Below, piece after piece: positions 9,056-18,446 of a stretch of DNA of 64,000 nucleotides. The translations under genes and the position numbers were made by a program. The notes under the pieces were generated by a model that was given only the letters and a program-made list of their open reading frames with translations, did not search any database and was not told where the DNA came from. Origin of the DNA: CAYJBH01 sp964370765 (GTDB lineage: Bacteria; Bacillota; Clostridia; Oscillospirales; Ruminococcaceae); assembly GCA_964370765.1 (NCBI GenBank), contig CAYJKW010000005.1, positions 1 through 64,000 on the forward strand, given 5' to 3'. Position 1 is the first letter of the stretch; every line of letters begins with the position of its first letter.

Positions 9056-9535
9056 ATGGAAAAGAAATATGTACTTTCTGCACTTGTAGAAAACCATCCT
9101 GGTGTTCTTTCCAGAATATCCGGACTGTTCACAAGGCGTGATTACAATATAGATAGCCTTGCAGTAGCCACAACCGAGGATGACAACCTTTCCCGCATGA
9201 CCATAACCGTTACCGGCGAGCCGGAGGTGGTTGAGCAGATAGAAAAACAACTTGCAAAACAGGTTGATGTACGCAGTGTTGTATTCCTAGACAGCAGTAA
9301 TGCCGTGCTTAGAGAGTATGTGCTTGTTAAGGTTAAATGCGATATCAGCAGAAGGCAGGAGGTAATGTCTACCGGTTCAATCTTTAGAGCAAAGGTTATC
9401 GATGTATCGGATAAGGCACTTATGTTTGAACTTACCGGAGATAGCTCTAAGGTAGATGCATTCATAGAGCTTATGAAACCGTTTGAAATTACACAGGTGG
9501 TAAGAAGCGGAGTTTCCGCGTTGCCAAGAGGATAG
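9056..9535 (+). CDS. ilvN: Acetolactate synthase, small regulatory subunit
   Basis: A 159-residue ACT-domain protein that binds the large subunit and gives feedback control by branched-chain amino acids. The N-terminal ACT domain covers about residues 4-75 (LVENHPGVLSRISGLFTRR start), with a second alpha/beta domain in the C-terminal half. Length fits the family. AGGGAGG precedes the ATG. It sits nine bases after ilvB and 23 before ilvD, so it is clearly within the operon. Confidence 0.95.
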   Translation: MEKKYVLSALVENHPGVLSRISGLFTRRDYNIDSLAVATTEDDNLSRMTITVTGEPEVVEQIEKQLAKQVDVRSVVFLDSSNAVLREYVLVKVKCDISRRQEVMSTGSIFRAKVIDVSDKALMFELTGDSSKVDAFIELMKPFEITQVVRSGVSALPRG

Positions 9536-9558
9536 ATATTAAAGGGGATAGTGTAGCA

Positions 9559-11214
9559 ATGAGAAGCGACTCAGTAAAAACCGGTGACGGCCGTGCACCG
9601 CAAAGAAGCCTATTTAAAGCTTTAGGGCTTAGCAAGACTGATCTTGAAAGGCCGATTATCGGTATTGTAAATGCACAAAGTGAGGTAGTGCCCGGGCATC
9701 TACATCTTGACAGTGTGGCGAAGGCTGCACGTGAGGGTGTGTTAGAAGCCGGTGGTCTTCCGATAGAGGTACCTGCAATAGCGGTTTGTGATGGCATTGC
9801 AATGGGTCATAAGGGGATGCACTACTCCCTTGTATCAAGAGAGCTGATTGCCGATAGTATTGAAACCCTTGCAGAGGCACATGCGTTTGATGGGTTAGTG
9901 CTTATCCCTAACTGTGATAAGGTTGTTCCAGGAATGATGATGGCGGCCGCTAGGCTTAATATACCATCGATTGTTATTTCCGGCGGAGCGATGTTGGCCG
10001 GTAGGGTTGGGGACAAAAGAATATCACTAACAGATATATTTGAAATGGTGGGTAAAGAAGTAGCAGGGAACGCTACAAAAGAGGAACTGTACGAGGTTGA
10101 GTGTGCAGCCTGTCCTAGTGTAGGTTCATGTAGCGGAATGTTTACAGCAAACTCAATGAACTGCCTATCCGAAGTTTTAGGCTTAGCATTGCCTTTTAAT
10201 GGGACAACACCCGCAGTATATAGTGACCGACTTATTTTGGCCCGAGAGACGGGTCGTCGTGCCGTAGCTCTCGTGGCCGAGAATTTATGTCCCCGTGACA
10301 TATTAACAGATAACGCATTTAGAAATGCACTAACTGTAGATATGGCATTGGGATGTTCTACTAACTCCATGTTACATCTTCCGGCAATTGCCCATGAGGC
10401 AGGAATTAAGCTGGATTTATCCCTAGCAAACGAAATTAGTGCAATTACACCTAACCTTTGTAAGCTTGCTCCGGCCGGCTATCACTTTATCGAAGATCTA
10501 CATGCGGCGGGCGGAATACCGGCTGTAATGTACCGACTTTTAGAGGCTGGATTAATAGTCAAGGATTGTATTACGGCAAGCGGACGCACCGTAGAACAGC
10601 AGGTGTTTGATGATATTGGTGATACCGAGATTATTCGAACAATAGAAAACCCCTATAGCAAGACAGGTGGAATTGCAGTACTTAAAGGTAACCTTGCGCC
10701 GGACGGTTGTGTAGTAAAGCGTAGCGCAGTAGCCGAGAATATGATGGTGACACGCAGTAATGCAAGGGTGTTTAACAGTGAAGAGGAGGCGATTGCCGAC
10801 ATTAAGGCTGGCAACATCAAGGCAGGTGACTGTGTAGTAATTCGTTACGAAGGTCCGAAAGGTGGTCCCGGCATGCGTGAAATGCTATCACCTACCGCAA
10901 CACTTGCAGGAATGGGTTTAGATAGTTCGGTAACACTTATAACTGATGGACGTTTTTCCGGTGCTACAAGAGGTGCGGCACTCGGACATATCTCACCGGA
11001 AGCAGCAGCGGGTGGGCCGATAGCATTTGTGAATGATGGGGACATAATCAACATTGATATTCCATCCGGTATTATAACACTCGAGATATCGGACGAAGAG
11101 ATGGCGGCACGACAGAAGGTAACTAAGCTGTTACCTCCTAAGATAAAGACAGGTGTACTTTCCCGATATGCAAAGCTTGTAAGCAGTGCAGCCTCGGGTG
11201 CTGTACTTGGATAG
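9559..11214 (+). CDS. ilvD: Dihydroxy-acid dehydratase
   Basis: A 551-residue Fe-S dehydratase that forms 2-oxoisovalerate and 2-oxo-3-methylvalerate from the dihydroxy acids. Cysteines for the cluster are Cys119 (PNCDK) and Cys191 (GSCSGMFTANSMNC). The position where [2Fe-2S] members have a Pro-Cys-Asn motif reads VPGHLHL (44-50), as in the Escherichia coli-type enzyme, which suggests an oxygen-labile cluster suited to an anaerobe; that is inference from the motif. Its substrate comes from ketol-acid reductoisomerase (IlvC), which is not encoded in this operon. Confidence 0.95.
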   Translation: MRSDSVKTGDGRAPQRSLFKALGLSKTDLERPIIGIVNAQSEVVPGHLHLDSVAKAAREGVLEAGGLPIEVPAIAVCDGIAMGHKGMHYSLVSRELIADSIETLAEAHAFDGLVLIPNCDKVVPGMMMAAARLNIPSIVISGGAMLAGRVGDKRISLTDIFEMVGKEVAGNATKEELYEVECAACPSVGSCSGMFTANSMNCLSEVLGLALPFNGTTPAVYSDRLILARETGRRAVALVAENLCPRDILTDNAFRNALTVDMALGCSTNSMLHLPAIAHEAGIKLDLSLANEISAITPNLCKLAPAGYHFIEDLHAAGGIPAVMYRLLEAGLIVKDCITASGRTVEQQVFDDIGDTEIIRTIENPYSKTGGIAVLKGNLAPDGCVVKRSAVAENMMVTRSNARVFNSEEEAIADIKAGNIKAGDCVVIRYEGPKGGPGMREMLSPTATLAGMGLDSSVTLITDGRFSGATRGAALGHISPEAAAGGPIAFVNDGDIINIDIPSGIITLEISDEEMAARQKVTKLLPPKIKTGVLSRYAKLVSSAASGAVLG

Positions 11215-11236
11215 GACAGAAAGGATCGTTAAATCG

Positions 11237-12748
11237 ATGACAAATAATATAAAGTTTTTTGATACTACATTACGTGATGGTGAGCAGTCTCCGGGTTGTT
11301 CTATGAATCTTCCTGAAAAGATTGAGATAGCACGTCAGCTGGAGAGACTAAAGGTAGATGTTATTGAGGCCGGTTTTGCCATCTCTTCTCCCGGTGATTT
11401 CGAATCTGTTCGTGCTGTTGCTGAGGTTGTAAAAAATGCAAGGGTAGCTAGCTTATCTCGTGCAGTGGAGGGGGATATTCGCCGTGCTGCAGATGCATTA
11501 AAGGGTGCAGTGCATCCGGTAATCCATACCTTTATAGCAACAAGTGATATACATCTTGAACATAAGCTTAAGATGAGCAAAAACAAGGTTCTTGATACTA
11601 TTGACGAGATGGTTGCACTGGCAAAAAGTCTTTGTGCTGATGTAGAATTTTCGGCCGAGGATGCATCACGTAGTGATGTCGAGTTCTTGTGTGAGTCTCT
11701 AAGCCGCGCAATAGCTGCCGGAGCTACAGTTATTAATATTCCTGATACGGTGGGATACTCTACCCCTACCGAGATGTATAACCTAATTAAGGCAATAAAG
11801 GAGCGTGTACGTGGTGTGGACAACGTTACAATATCTACTCATTGCCACAACGATCTAGGCCTTGGTGTTGCAAATTCTCTTGCAGCAGTTCAAGCCGGTG
11901 CAACACAGGTAGAGTGTACAATAAATGGAATAGGCGAGCGTGCAGGCAATGCGGCGTTAGAGGAAATTGCAATGGCTTTGGCTACACGGCAGGGTCTGTA
12001 CAACGCATCAATTAACCTTGATACTACACAGATATACCGAACAAGTCGTCTGTTATCACACATCATAGGTGTTAATGTTGTTCCCAATAAGGCAATAGTC
12101 GGGTCAAATGCGTTTGCACATGAGGCAGGTATACATCAACACGGTGTCCTTGCCAACAGAGAGACCTACGAGATAATGACACCGGAGAGTGTAGGTTATT
12201 CCTCCAATAAGATGGTGCTTGGAAAACACTCCGGCCGACATGCTTTCTGTGACAGATTAAATCAGCTTGGCTTCTCTTTAAATAAAGAAGAACAAGATGA
12301 TGCATTTGCTAAGTTTAAACGGCTGTGTGATCGTAAAAAGACTATAACCGATAAAGATTTAGAGGCGATAGTAGACAATCATCCCGAGAGAGAGGAGCAT
12401 GAGTTTACACTGGATAGCTTTGTTGTAAATGCCGGTACTCATATCGATGCAACTGCAACAATAAAGCTCAAGAACTCAAACGGGAATATTAAAACTAAAA
12501 CTGCACTTGGAAAAGGTCAAGTAGAGGCATCCTATAATGCAATAAATAAGATTGTAGGCTGTGTTCCTGCACTGGAAGATTATCGTATTAATGCAGTATC
12601 CGAGGGAGAGGATGCACAGGGAGAGGTTTCGGTTAAATTATCTTACAATGCCGAAATCTATAATGGCCGTGGTGTATCTACCGATGTTATAGAGGCAAGT
12701 ATACTTGCATATATAAGTGGAATGAATAAAATCGTTGCAAACAAATAA
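11237..12748 (+). CDS. leuA: 2-isopropylmalate synthase
   Basis: Condenses acetyl-CoA with 2-oxoisovalerate, the committed step of leucine synthesis. The catalytic barrel opens with FFDTTLRDGEQSPG (residues 7-20 of the start chosen) and has the metal-binding STHCHNDLGLGVANS segment. The C-terminal LeuA dimer/regulatory domain, about 385-500, is present, so leucine feedback is expected. An open frame reaches back to 11186 inside ilvD, but the ATG at 11237 gives the normal N-terminus and has AAAGGA 11 bases upstream, so I use it (503 residues). Confidence 0.93.
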   Translation: MTNNIKFFDTTLRDGEQSPGCSMNLPEKIEIARQLERLKVDVIEAGFAISSPGDFESVRAVAEVVKNARVASLSRAVEGDIRRAADALKGAVHPVIHTFIATSDIHLEHKLKMSKNKVLDTIDEMVALAKSLCADVEFSAEDASRSDVEFLCESLSRAIAAGATVINIPDTVGYSTPTEMYNLIKAIKERVRGVDNVTISTHCHNDLGLGVANSLAAVQAGATQVECTINGIGERAGNAALEEIAMALATRQGLYNASINLDTTQIYRTSRLLSHIIGVNVVPNKAIVGSNAFAHEAGIHQHGVLANRETYEIMTPESVGYSSNKMVLGKHSGRHAFCDRLNQLGFSLNKEEQDDAFAKFKRLCDRKKTITDKDLEAIVDNHPEREEHEFTLDSFVVNAGTHIDATATIKLKNSNGNIKTKTALGKGQVEASYNAINKIVGCVPALEDYRINAVSEGEDAQGEVSVKLSYNAEIYNGRGVSTDVIEASILAYISGMNKIVANK

Positions 12749-12760
12749 CGGGAGGCTTAT

Positions 12761-14341
12761 ATGTCTAATACAATAGAGCTTTTCGATTCTACCCTGCGAG
12801 ACGGTGCTCAGGGCGAAGGAGTAACCTTTACGGTAAGCGATAAGCTAAAGATAGTCGAGCTTTTAGACGAACTTGGTTTTCAGTACATAGAGGCCGGAAA
12901 TCCCGGCTCTAACCCGAAAGACCTTGCTTTTTTTGAAAAGGTTGGCAAGCTAAACCTTAAAACGTCAAAGATAGTAGCATTTGGCTCTACGCGACGTAGG
13001 GATATTAAGGTTGAGGACGATGATAATGTAAAATCATTGCTAAAAGCAGAAACCGAGGTTGTTTCGATATTTGGCAAAAGCTCGATACTACATGTAACAA
13101 AGATAATAAACACTACACCGCAAGAAAACTTAAACATGATTACCGATACAGTAAACTTTTTTAATACTAAAGGTAAAAAAGTCATCTATGACGCAGAACA
13201 TTTTTATGATGGGTATAAAGAAGATTCGGACTATGCACTTTCTACATTGCAAGCAGCGGTAGATGGCGGTGCGGTAACATTAGCACTATGTGATACAAAT
13301 GGCGGATGTCTTCCGGACGAAATTACAAAGATAACTACAAAGGTAGTCGAGATGTTTCCGGCTGTGCAGGTAGGAATTCACTGCCACAATGATTGTGGTC
13401 TTGCAGTTGCAAACTCACTCGCAGCGGTAAAGTCCGGTGCACGACAGGTACAAGGAACATTTCTTGGAATAGGGGAGCGTACAGGTAACACAAACTTATC
13501 TACCTTAATTCCGTTACTACAACTTAAAGCAGACTACAGCTGTGTGAACGAACAAAAATTAGAAAGACTTACCGTCACGGCAGAACAGGTAGCAGCGATC
13601 TCCAACCAAAACCTTGCAAGTGGATCTCCTTTTGTGGGCACATCTGCATTTGCTCATAAAGGCGGTATGCATATTGATGGCATTAGTAAGCTTACAAAAA
13701 GTTTTGAGCATATATCACCGGAACTTGTAGGTAACCGACGACGCCTACTTGTGAGTGAGGTTGCCGGGCGTAAAGCAGTACTGGCTCAGATTGAGAGGTT
13801 CTATCCTGGATTAGATAAAGATAGCCCGGAGGCTAAGGATATTCTTGCAAAACTAAAAGAGCAGGAGCACCAAGGATACCAATACGAGGGAGCTACCGCA
13901 AGCTTTGAGATGCTTGTGCGTTCGGTTATTGGAGATTATAGGCCGTTTTTTAAGGTGGATTACTTTAAGGTGCAGGGAGAAAGGCTTTCAGCAAATAGAG
14001 AGCGCTATAACCCCTCTACCGCTGTTGTAAAGATTACTGCAAACAAAAAAAGTCATATCAATGCAGCAGAGGGTGATGGACCGGTGGATGCATTAAACGG
14101 TGCACTTCGATCGGCATTAGAGCCGGTATGTCCACAGTTGAAAAATGTGGTTCTTATAGATTACAAGGTTAGGGTTATCGAGGGCAGTAAGGGTACAGGC
14201 TCTAAGGTTCGTGTATTCATCAGCAGCTCTAACGGGGAGACGCAGTGGACAACCGTTGCAGTATCCTCCGATATAATAAATGCCAGCTTTAATGCACTGG
14301 TGGAGAGTTTTAACTATCAACTACTGAAGGAAGGGCAATAG
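12761..14341 (+). CDS. cimA: (R)-citramalate synthase
   Basis: A 526-residue LeuA-like enzyme making citramalate from pyruvate and acetyl-CoA, the entry to threonine-independent isoleucine synthesis. It starts with LFDSTLRDGAQGEG and has GIHCHNDCGLAVANS for metal binding and a C-terminal LeuA-type regulatory domain. The AQGEG variant and overall sequence fit CimA rather than LeuA, and a separate LeuA is encoded just upstream. Citramalate would be processed by LeuC, LeuD and LeuB from the next genes to 2-oxobutyrate, then enter IlvBN. GGGAGG precedes the ATG, 12 bases after leuA. Confidence 0.9.
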   Translation: MSNTIELFDSTLRDGAQGEGVTFTVSDKLKIVELLDELGFQYIEAGNPGSNPKDLAFFEKVGKLNLKTSKIVAFGSTRRRDIKVEDDDNVKSLLKAETEVVSIFGKSSILHVTKIINTTPQENLNMITDTVNFFNTKGKKVIYDAEHFYDGYKEDSDYALSTLQAAVDGGAVTLALCDTNGGCLPDEITKITTKVVEMFPAVQVGIHCHNDCGLAVANSLAAVKSGARQVQGTFLGIGERTGNTNLSTLIPLLQLKADYSCVNEQKLERLTVTAEQVAAISNQNLASGSPFVGTSAFAHKGGMHIDGISKLTKSFEHISPELVGNRRRLLVSEVAGRKAVLAQIERFYPGLDKDSPEAKDILAKLKEQEHQGYQYEGATASFEMLVRSVIGDYRPFFKVDYFKVQGERLSANRERYNPSTAVVKITANKKSHINAAEGDGPVDALNGALRSALEPVCPQLKNVVLIDYKVRVIEGSKGTGSKVRVFISSSNGETQWTTVAVSSDIINASFNALVESFNYQLLKEGQ

Positions 14342-14344
14342 ACA

Positions 14345-15595
14345 ATGGGAATGACAATGACACAAAAAATTCTTGCCGCACACTGTGGTAAGGAGAGCGT
14401 AAAAGCAGGGGAGCTGATTAAGGCCAGGTTGGATTTGGTACTGGGCAATGATATTACATCGCCGGTAGCAATAAACGAGTTTAACAAGGCCGGATTAGAT
14501 AAGGTGTTTGATAAGGAAAAAATCTGCCTTGTAATGGATCACTTCACACCAAATAAGGATATTAAAGCAGCAGAGCAGTGTAAGCAGTGTCGCGATTTTG
14601 CAAAAAAATATGATATAACAAACTTTTATGATACCGGCGAGGTTGGTGTAGAGCATGCCCTACTACCGGAAAAGGGTCTTGTAATACCTGGCGATGCAGT
14701 TATCGGTGCAGACAGCCATACATGTACCTATGGCGCACTTGGCGCATTCTCTACCGGCGTAGGTTCTACAGATATGGCAGCCGGCATGTATGAGGGAATG
14801 GCATGGTTTAAAGTTCCTTCTGCAATTAAGTTTGAGCTTGTGGGTAAACCTTCCAAATGGGTAGGTGGTAAGGATGTTATTCTACATATTATTGGACTAA
14901 TTGGTGTAGATGGTGCACTATATAAATCTATGGAATTCTGCGGAGAGGGCGTTGCAAATCTAACCATTGATGATCGCCTTTGTATTACAAATATGGCTAT
15001 AGAGGCCGGCGCAAAAAATGGTATTTTTGAGGTGGACGATATAACACGTGCATATCTAAAGACAACCACAAGTCGTAGCTACACCGAGTATTGTCCCGAT
15101 GCAGATGCGGATTATGATGAATGTTACACGATAGACCTTTCGGCCCTAAAGCCAACCGTTGCATTCCCACACCTACCGGAAAACACAAAGACGGTAGAGG
15201 AGGCCGGTCGTGTTGATATTGACCAGGTTGTTATCGGTTCCTGTACAAACGGGCGTCTTTCCGACCTTGAGGTCGCAGCAGAGGTTCTTAAAGGACAAAA
15301 GGTTGCAAGTGGTGTTAGATGTATAGTTATACCTGCAACACAGAAAATTTATCGTGATGCAATGAAAGCTGGATATTTTGATGTATTCCTAGATGCAGGC
15401 TGTGCAATATCCGCCCCTACCTGTGGTCCCTGCCTTGGCGGTCACATGGGTATTCTTGCTAAGGGCGAGCGTGCAGTAGCAACAACAAATCGTAACTTTG
15501 TAGGTCGTATGGGTCACCCTGAAAGTGAGGTTTACCTTGCATCTCCGGCAGTGGCAGCAGCATCTGCAATCAAGGGCTATATAGCTCAGCCGTAA
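14345..15595 (+). CDS. leuC: 3-isopropylmalate/citramalate dehydratase, large subunit
   Basis: A 416-residue aconitase-family subunit with the three [4Fe-4S] ligands Cys300 (GSCTNGR), Cys360 and Cys363 (CGPCLGG). With LeuD it isomerises 2-isopropylmalate to 3-isopropylmalate; in organisms with CimA the same enzyme also isomerises citramalate. The length fits the shorter homoaconitase-type LeuC rather than the longer enterobacterial form. Three in-frame ATGs lie within five codons; the first fits the GGAAGGG site nine bases upstream. It starts four bases after cimA. Confidence 0.95.
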   Translation: MGMTMTQKILAAHCGKESVKAGELIKARLDLVLGNDITSPVAINEFNKAGLDKVFDKEKICLVMDHFTPNKDIKAAEQCKQCRDFAKKYDITNFYDTGEVGVEHALLPEKGLVIPGDAVIGADSHTCTYGALGAFSTGVGSTDMAAGMYEGMAWFKVPSAIKFELVGKPSKWVGGKDVILHIIGLIGVDGALYKSMEFCGEGVANLTIDDRLCITNMAIEAGAKNGIFEVDDITRAYLKTTTSRSYTEYCPDADADYDECYTIDLSALKPTVAFPHLPENTKTVEEAGRVDIDQVVIGSCTNGRLSDLEVAAEVLKGQKVASGVRCIVIPATQKIYRDAMKAGYFDVFLDAGCAISAPTCGPCLGGHMGILAKGERAVATTNRNFVGRMGHPESEVYLASPAVAAASAIKGYIAQP

Positions 15596-15625
15596 TATAA
15601 TAAAAACAGGAAAGGATCATTTACA

Positions 15626-16096
15626 ATGGGAACAGTATTCAAATACGGTGCGAATGTGGACACCGATGTAATCATACCTGCACGTTATCTAAATTCCAGC
15701 GATGCACAGGAGCTTGCACAGCACGCTATGGAGGATATTGATGCAGAATTTGTAAAAAAGGTAAAGGTAGGGGATATTATCGTAGCTACCGATAACTTTG
15801 GTTGCGGCTCCTCTCGTGAGCATGCACCGCTTGTAATTAAAACTTGTGGTGTAGACTGTGTTATTGCTAATACCTTTGCAAGAATTTTTTACAGGAACGC
15901 AATTAATATCGGACTTAATATTGTTGAATGTCCTGAGGCGGTACAGGGTATATCGGCAGGGGATGATGTTACTGTAGATGTTATAAACGGCGTAATTAAA
16001 AACATTACAACAGGGGCAGAGTTTAAAACATCACCGTTACCGGAGTTTGTGCGTAACATAAAGGATAAAGGCGGATTACTAGAATCAATTAAATAG
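15626..16096 (+). CDS. leuD: 3-isopropylmalate/citramalate dehydratase, small subunit
   Basis: A 156-residue swivel-domain subunit, matching the short LeuD that pairs with homoaconitase-type LeuC. Visible motifs are the N-terminal NVDTDVIIPARYLN and the active-site FGCGSSREHAP segment. It forms the complex with LeuC and completes the active site. AAAGGA lies upstream of the ATG. It is followed nine bases later by leuB. Confidence 0.95.
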   Translation: MGTVFKYGANVDTDVIIPARYLNSSDAQELAQHAMEDIDAEFVKKVKVGDIIVATDNFGCGSSREHAPLVIKTCGVDCVIANTFARIFYRNAINIGLNIVECPEAVQGISAGDDVTVDVINGVIKNITTGAEFKTSPLPEFVRNIKDKGGLLESIK

Positions 16097-16104
16097 GAGT
16101 AGAA

Positions 16105-17178
16105 ATGGACTTTAAGATTGCATTGATTAAGGGCGATGGTATCGGCCCGGAAATAGTAAACGAGGCTGTGCGTGTTCTCGATAAAATTGGCGAGAAATTT
16201 GGACACAGTTTTAGCTACACAGAGGTAGAGGCTGGTGGTGTTGCAATTGACAATCAGGGTGAGCCGTTACCACAGAGCTCTATAGATGCCTGCCTTGCCG
16301 CAGACAGTGTTCTATTAGGAGCGGTTGGCGGCCCTAAATGGGATACTCTACCCGGAAATATGCGCCCCGAGCGTGCACTGCTTGGCATTAGAAGTGCTAT
16401 GGGCCTTTTTGCGAATATTCGCCCAGCAGTGCTTTTTGATGAGCTACGTGAGGCCTGCCCGCTAAAGCCGGAGCTAACCGAAGGTGGACTTGACTTTGTA
16501 GTTGTAAGAGAGCTTATCGGTGGTGCATATTTTGGTGAGCGTGGGCGTAAAGATGGTGGCGAGATGGGTGAGGCTGCCTATGATACCATGATATACAGCG
16601 AAAAAGAGGTAGAGCGTATTGTACGTGTAGCGTTTGATATGGCTATGGTAAGAAATAAAAAACTTTGTTCGGTAGATAAGGCAAACGTGTTGGAATCCAG
16701 CCGCCTTTGGCGTGAGGTTGCCCACCGTGTAGCAAAAGATTATCCCGATGTAGAGTATTCGGATATGCTTGTTGATAACTGTGCTATGCAACTTGTAAGG
16801 AATCCACGTCAGTTTGATGTTATTGTTACCGAGAATATGTTTGGTGATATTCTATCTGATGAGGCATCTATGGTTACCGGTTCTATCGGTATGTTGCCAT
16901 CATCCTCACTTGGGACTACTAAAAATGGCCTTTATGAGCCGATTCATGGATCGGCACCGGATATTGCAGGTAAAGGTATAGCAAACCCACTTGCAACAAT
17001 TTTATCGGTAGGCATGATGCTTAAATATTCCTTTGGGCTAGAGTCGGAGGCTGCCGTAGTTAACGAAGCCGTTTCTAAAACATTAAAGGCCGGCCTACGT
17101 ACCGCAGACATTGCAAAGCCGGGTGAGGCAACTGTCGGAAGCCGTGAGGTTACCGATTCAGTACTATCCTTTATCTAA
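16105..17178 (+). CDS. leuB: 3-isopropylmalate dehydrogenase
   Basis: A 357-residue NAD-dependent oxidative decarboxylase that makes 2-oxoisocaproate from 3-isopropylmalate; with CimA present it probably also converts 3-methylmalate to 2-oxobutyrate. Family marks are GDGIGPEI at the N-terminus, VVVRELIGGAYFG for substrate binding and GSAPDIAGKGIANP for the cofactor loop. TAGGAG precedes the ATG. It is the last gene of the operon. I see no hairpin terminator in the 78 bp before yicC, so read-through into the next block is possible. Confidence 0.95.
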   Translation: MDFKIALIKGDGIGPEIVNEAVRVLDKIGEKFGHSFSYTEVEAGGVAIDNQGEPLPQSSIDACLAADSVLLGAVGGPKWDTLPGNMRPERALLGIRSAMGLFANIRPAVLFDELREACPLKPELTEGGLDFVVVRELIGGAYFGERGRKDGGEMGEAAYDTMIYSEKEVERIVRVAFDMAMVRNKKLCSVDKANVLESSRLWREVAHRVAKDYPDVEYSDMLVDNCAMQLVRNPRQFDVIVTENMFGDILSDEASMVTGSIGMLPSSSLGTTKNGLYEPIHGSAPDIAGKGIANPLATILSVGMMLKYSFGLESEAAVVNEAVSKTLKAGLRTADIAKPGEATVGSREVTDSVLSFI

Positions 17179-17256
17179 AGTTTTTAAGTGATATCATTGG
17201 ATTAATGAAAAAAGCGAAAAATTATTCGTAATTATAAAAAAGAAAGATGTGACAGT

Positions 17257-18135
17257 ATGATTAATTCAATGACAGGGTTTGGGCGTTGCAGTAAAGTTGT
17301 TAACGGGCGGTTGATTACGGTAGAGGTTCGATCGGTTAATCATCGTTATTTTGAGTTTAATAGCAGAATCCAACGCAACCTTGCCTTTATGGAAGAGAAG
17401 GTAAAGGCACTTGTATCACAATATATTTCACGTGGTAAGGTTGATGTTAGCGTGTTTGTACAGGCTCTTGAGGTGTCGGACACGGTAGTACGGCCCAATA
17501 TTCCGCTTGCCAAAAGTTATTGCAAAGCATTCGAAATTATCTGTAATGAGCTTGAGATAACAAACGATGTAACCGCATCGTCCTTTATTAGGCTACCGGA
17601 GATATTTGTGGTGGAGCGCGAGGGTTGTGATGAGGAAGCACTATTTAATGATGTAGTTGAGATATTAAAACCCGCACTTAACGAGCTTTGTAAAATGAGA
17701 AAAATAGAGGGCGAAAAGCTTTTTGGCGACATAAGCTCGCGACTAAAAATAATCTCTGAAACATCAAAAAGAATAGAACTTGGTGATACTGTTCGTAAGC
17801 AGGAGTACTATGACAAGCTTTATTCAAGACTTAGAAACCTGTTAAGTGATAACAACATTGAGGAATCAAGACTTGTAACTGAGGCTGCTATCTTTGCCGA
17901 TAAAACATCGGTAACAGAAGAGACGGTAAGAGTATCTTCACATGTAAAGCAGTATCTGGACATTATGCAAGGAAAAGAGCCGGCAGGTAGAAAACTTGAC
18001 TTTTTAACACAGGAACTAAATCGTGAAGTAAACACTATCGGATCAAAAATATCTGATAGTGATATAACCATGTTAGTAGTAGACATGAAATCACAGATTG
18101 AAAAGATACGTGAACAAATTCAGAATGTAGAGTAG
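17257..18135 (+). CDS. YicC-family endoribonuclease
   Basis: A 292-residue protein of the YicC/YloC family, starting with the characteristic INSMTGFGR segment and ending in the conserved EIKSQ-like helix region (VDMKSQIEKIREQIQNVE). Family members are endoribonucleases in the bacteria where they were tested. In Firmicutes the gene usually heads the yicC-remA-gmk cluster, as it does here. Length is normal. The stop is one base from the next start. Confidence 0.9.
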   Translation: MINSMTGFGRCSKVVNGRLITVEVRSVNHRYFEFNSRIQRNLAFMEEKVKALVSQYISRGKVDVSVFVQALEVSDTVVRPNIPLAKSYCKAFEIICNELEITNDVTASSFIRLPEIFVVEREGCDEEALFNDVVEILKPALNELCKMRKIEGEKLFGDISSRLKIISETSKRIELGDTVRKQEYYDKLYSRLRNLLSDNNIEESRLVTEAAIFADKTSVTEETVRVSSHVKQYLDIMQGKEPAGRKLDFLTQELNREVNTIGSKISDSDITMLVVDMKSQIEKIREQIQNVE

Positions 18136-18136
18136 T

Positions 18137-18391
18137 ATGCAGCTTTTAAATATTGGTTTTGGTAATCATATTATTTCAGATCGAATAATATCGGTGACCG
18201 CACCGGACTCCGCTCCGATTAAGCGCTTAATTTCCGATGCAAGGGAACAGGGGCGACTTGTTGATGCAACGTTTGGACGAAAAACAAAGGCGGTTATTGT
18301 TACCGATAGTAACCATGTGATTCTATCCGGACTTGCGATAGATACTATTATTAATCGTATAGAGGGGTTGGCGGTAAAAACCGATAGTTAA
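18137..18391 (+). CDS. remA: RemA-family regulator (DUF370)
   Basis: An 84-residue protein that closely fits RemA: the opening LLNIGFGNHI, the PIKRLISDAREQGRLVDATFGRKTKAVIVTDS core and the LSGLAIDTIINR tail. In Bacillus RemA is a DNA-binding activator of matrix genes that assembles in oligomers. The target genes here are unknown, and in Clostridia the role may differ. It sits between yicC and gmk, the standard context. Confidence 0.9.
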   Translation: MQLLNIGFGNHIISDRIISVTAPDSAPIKRLISDAREQGRLVDATFGRKTKAVIVTDSNHVILSGLAIDTIINRIEGLAVKTDS

Positions 18392-18446
18392 AGCTATTAT
18401 TCATTTTATCTATACATAGAGCAGAGCTTGAAAGAAAGGCAATATT

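Noticed and set aside
9822..10370. 182-codon open frame antisense to ilvD
   Set aside because: Wholly within ilvD, low-complexity product, no start signals.
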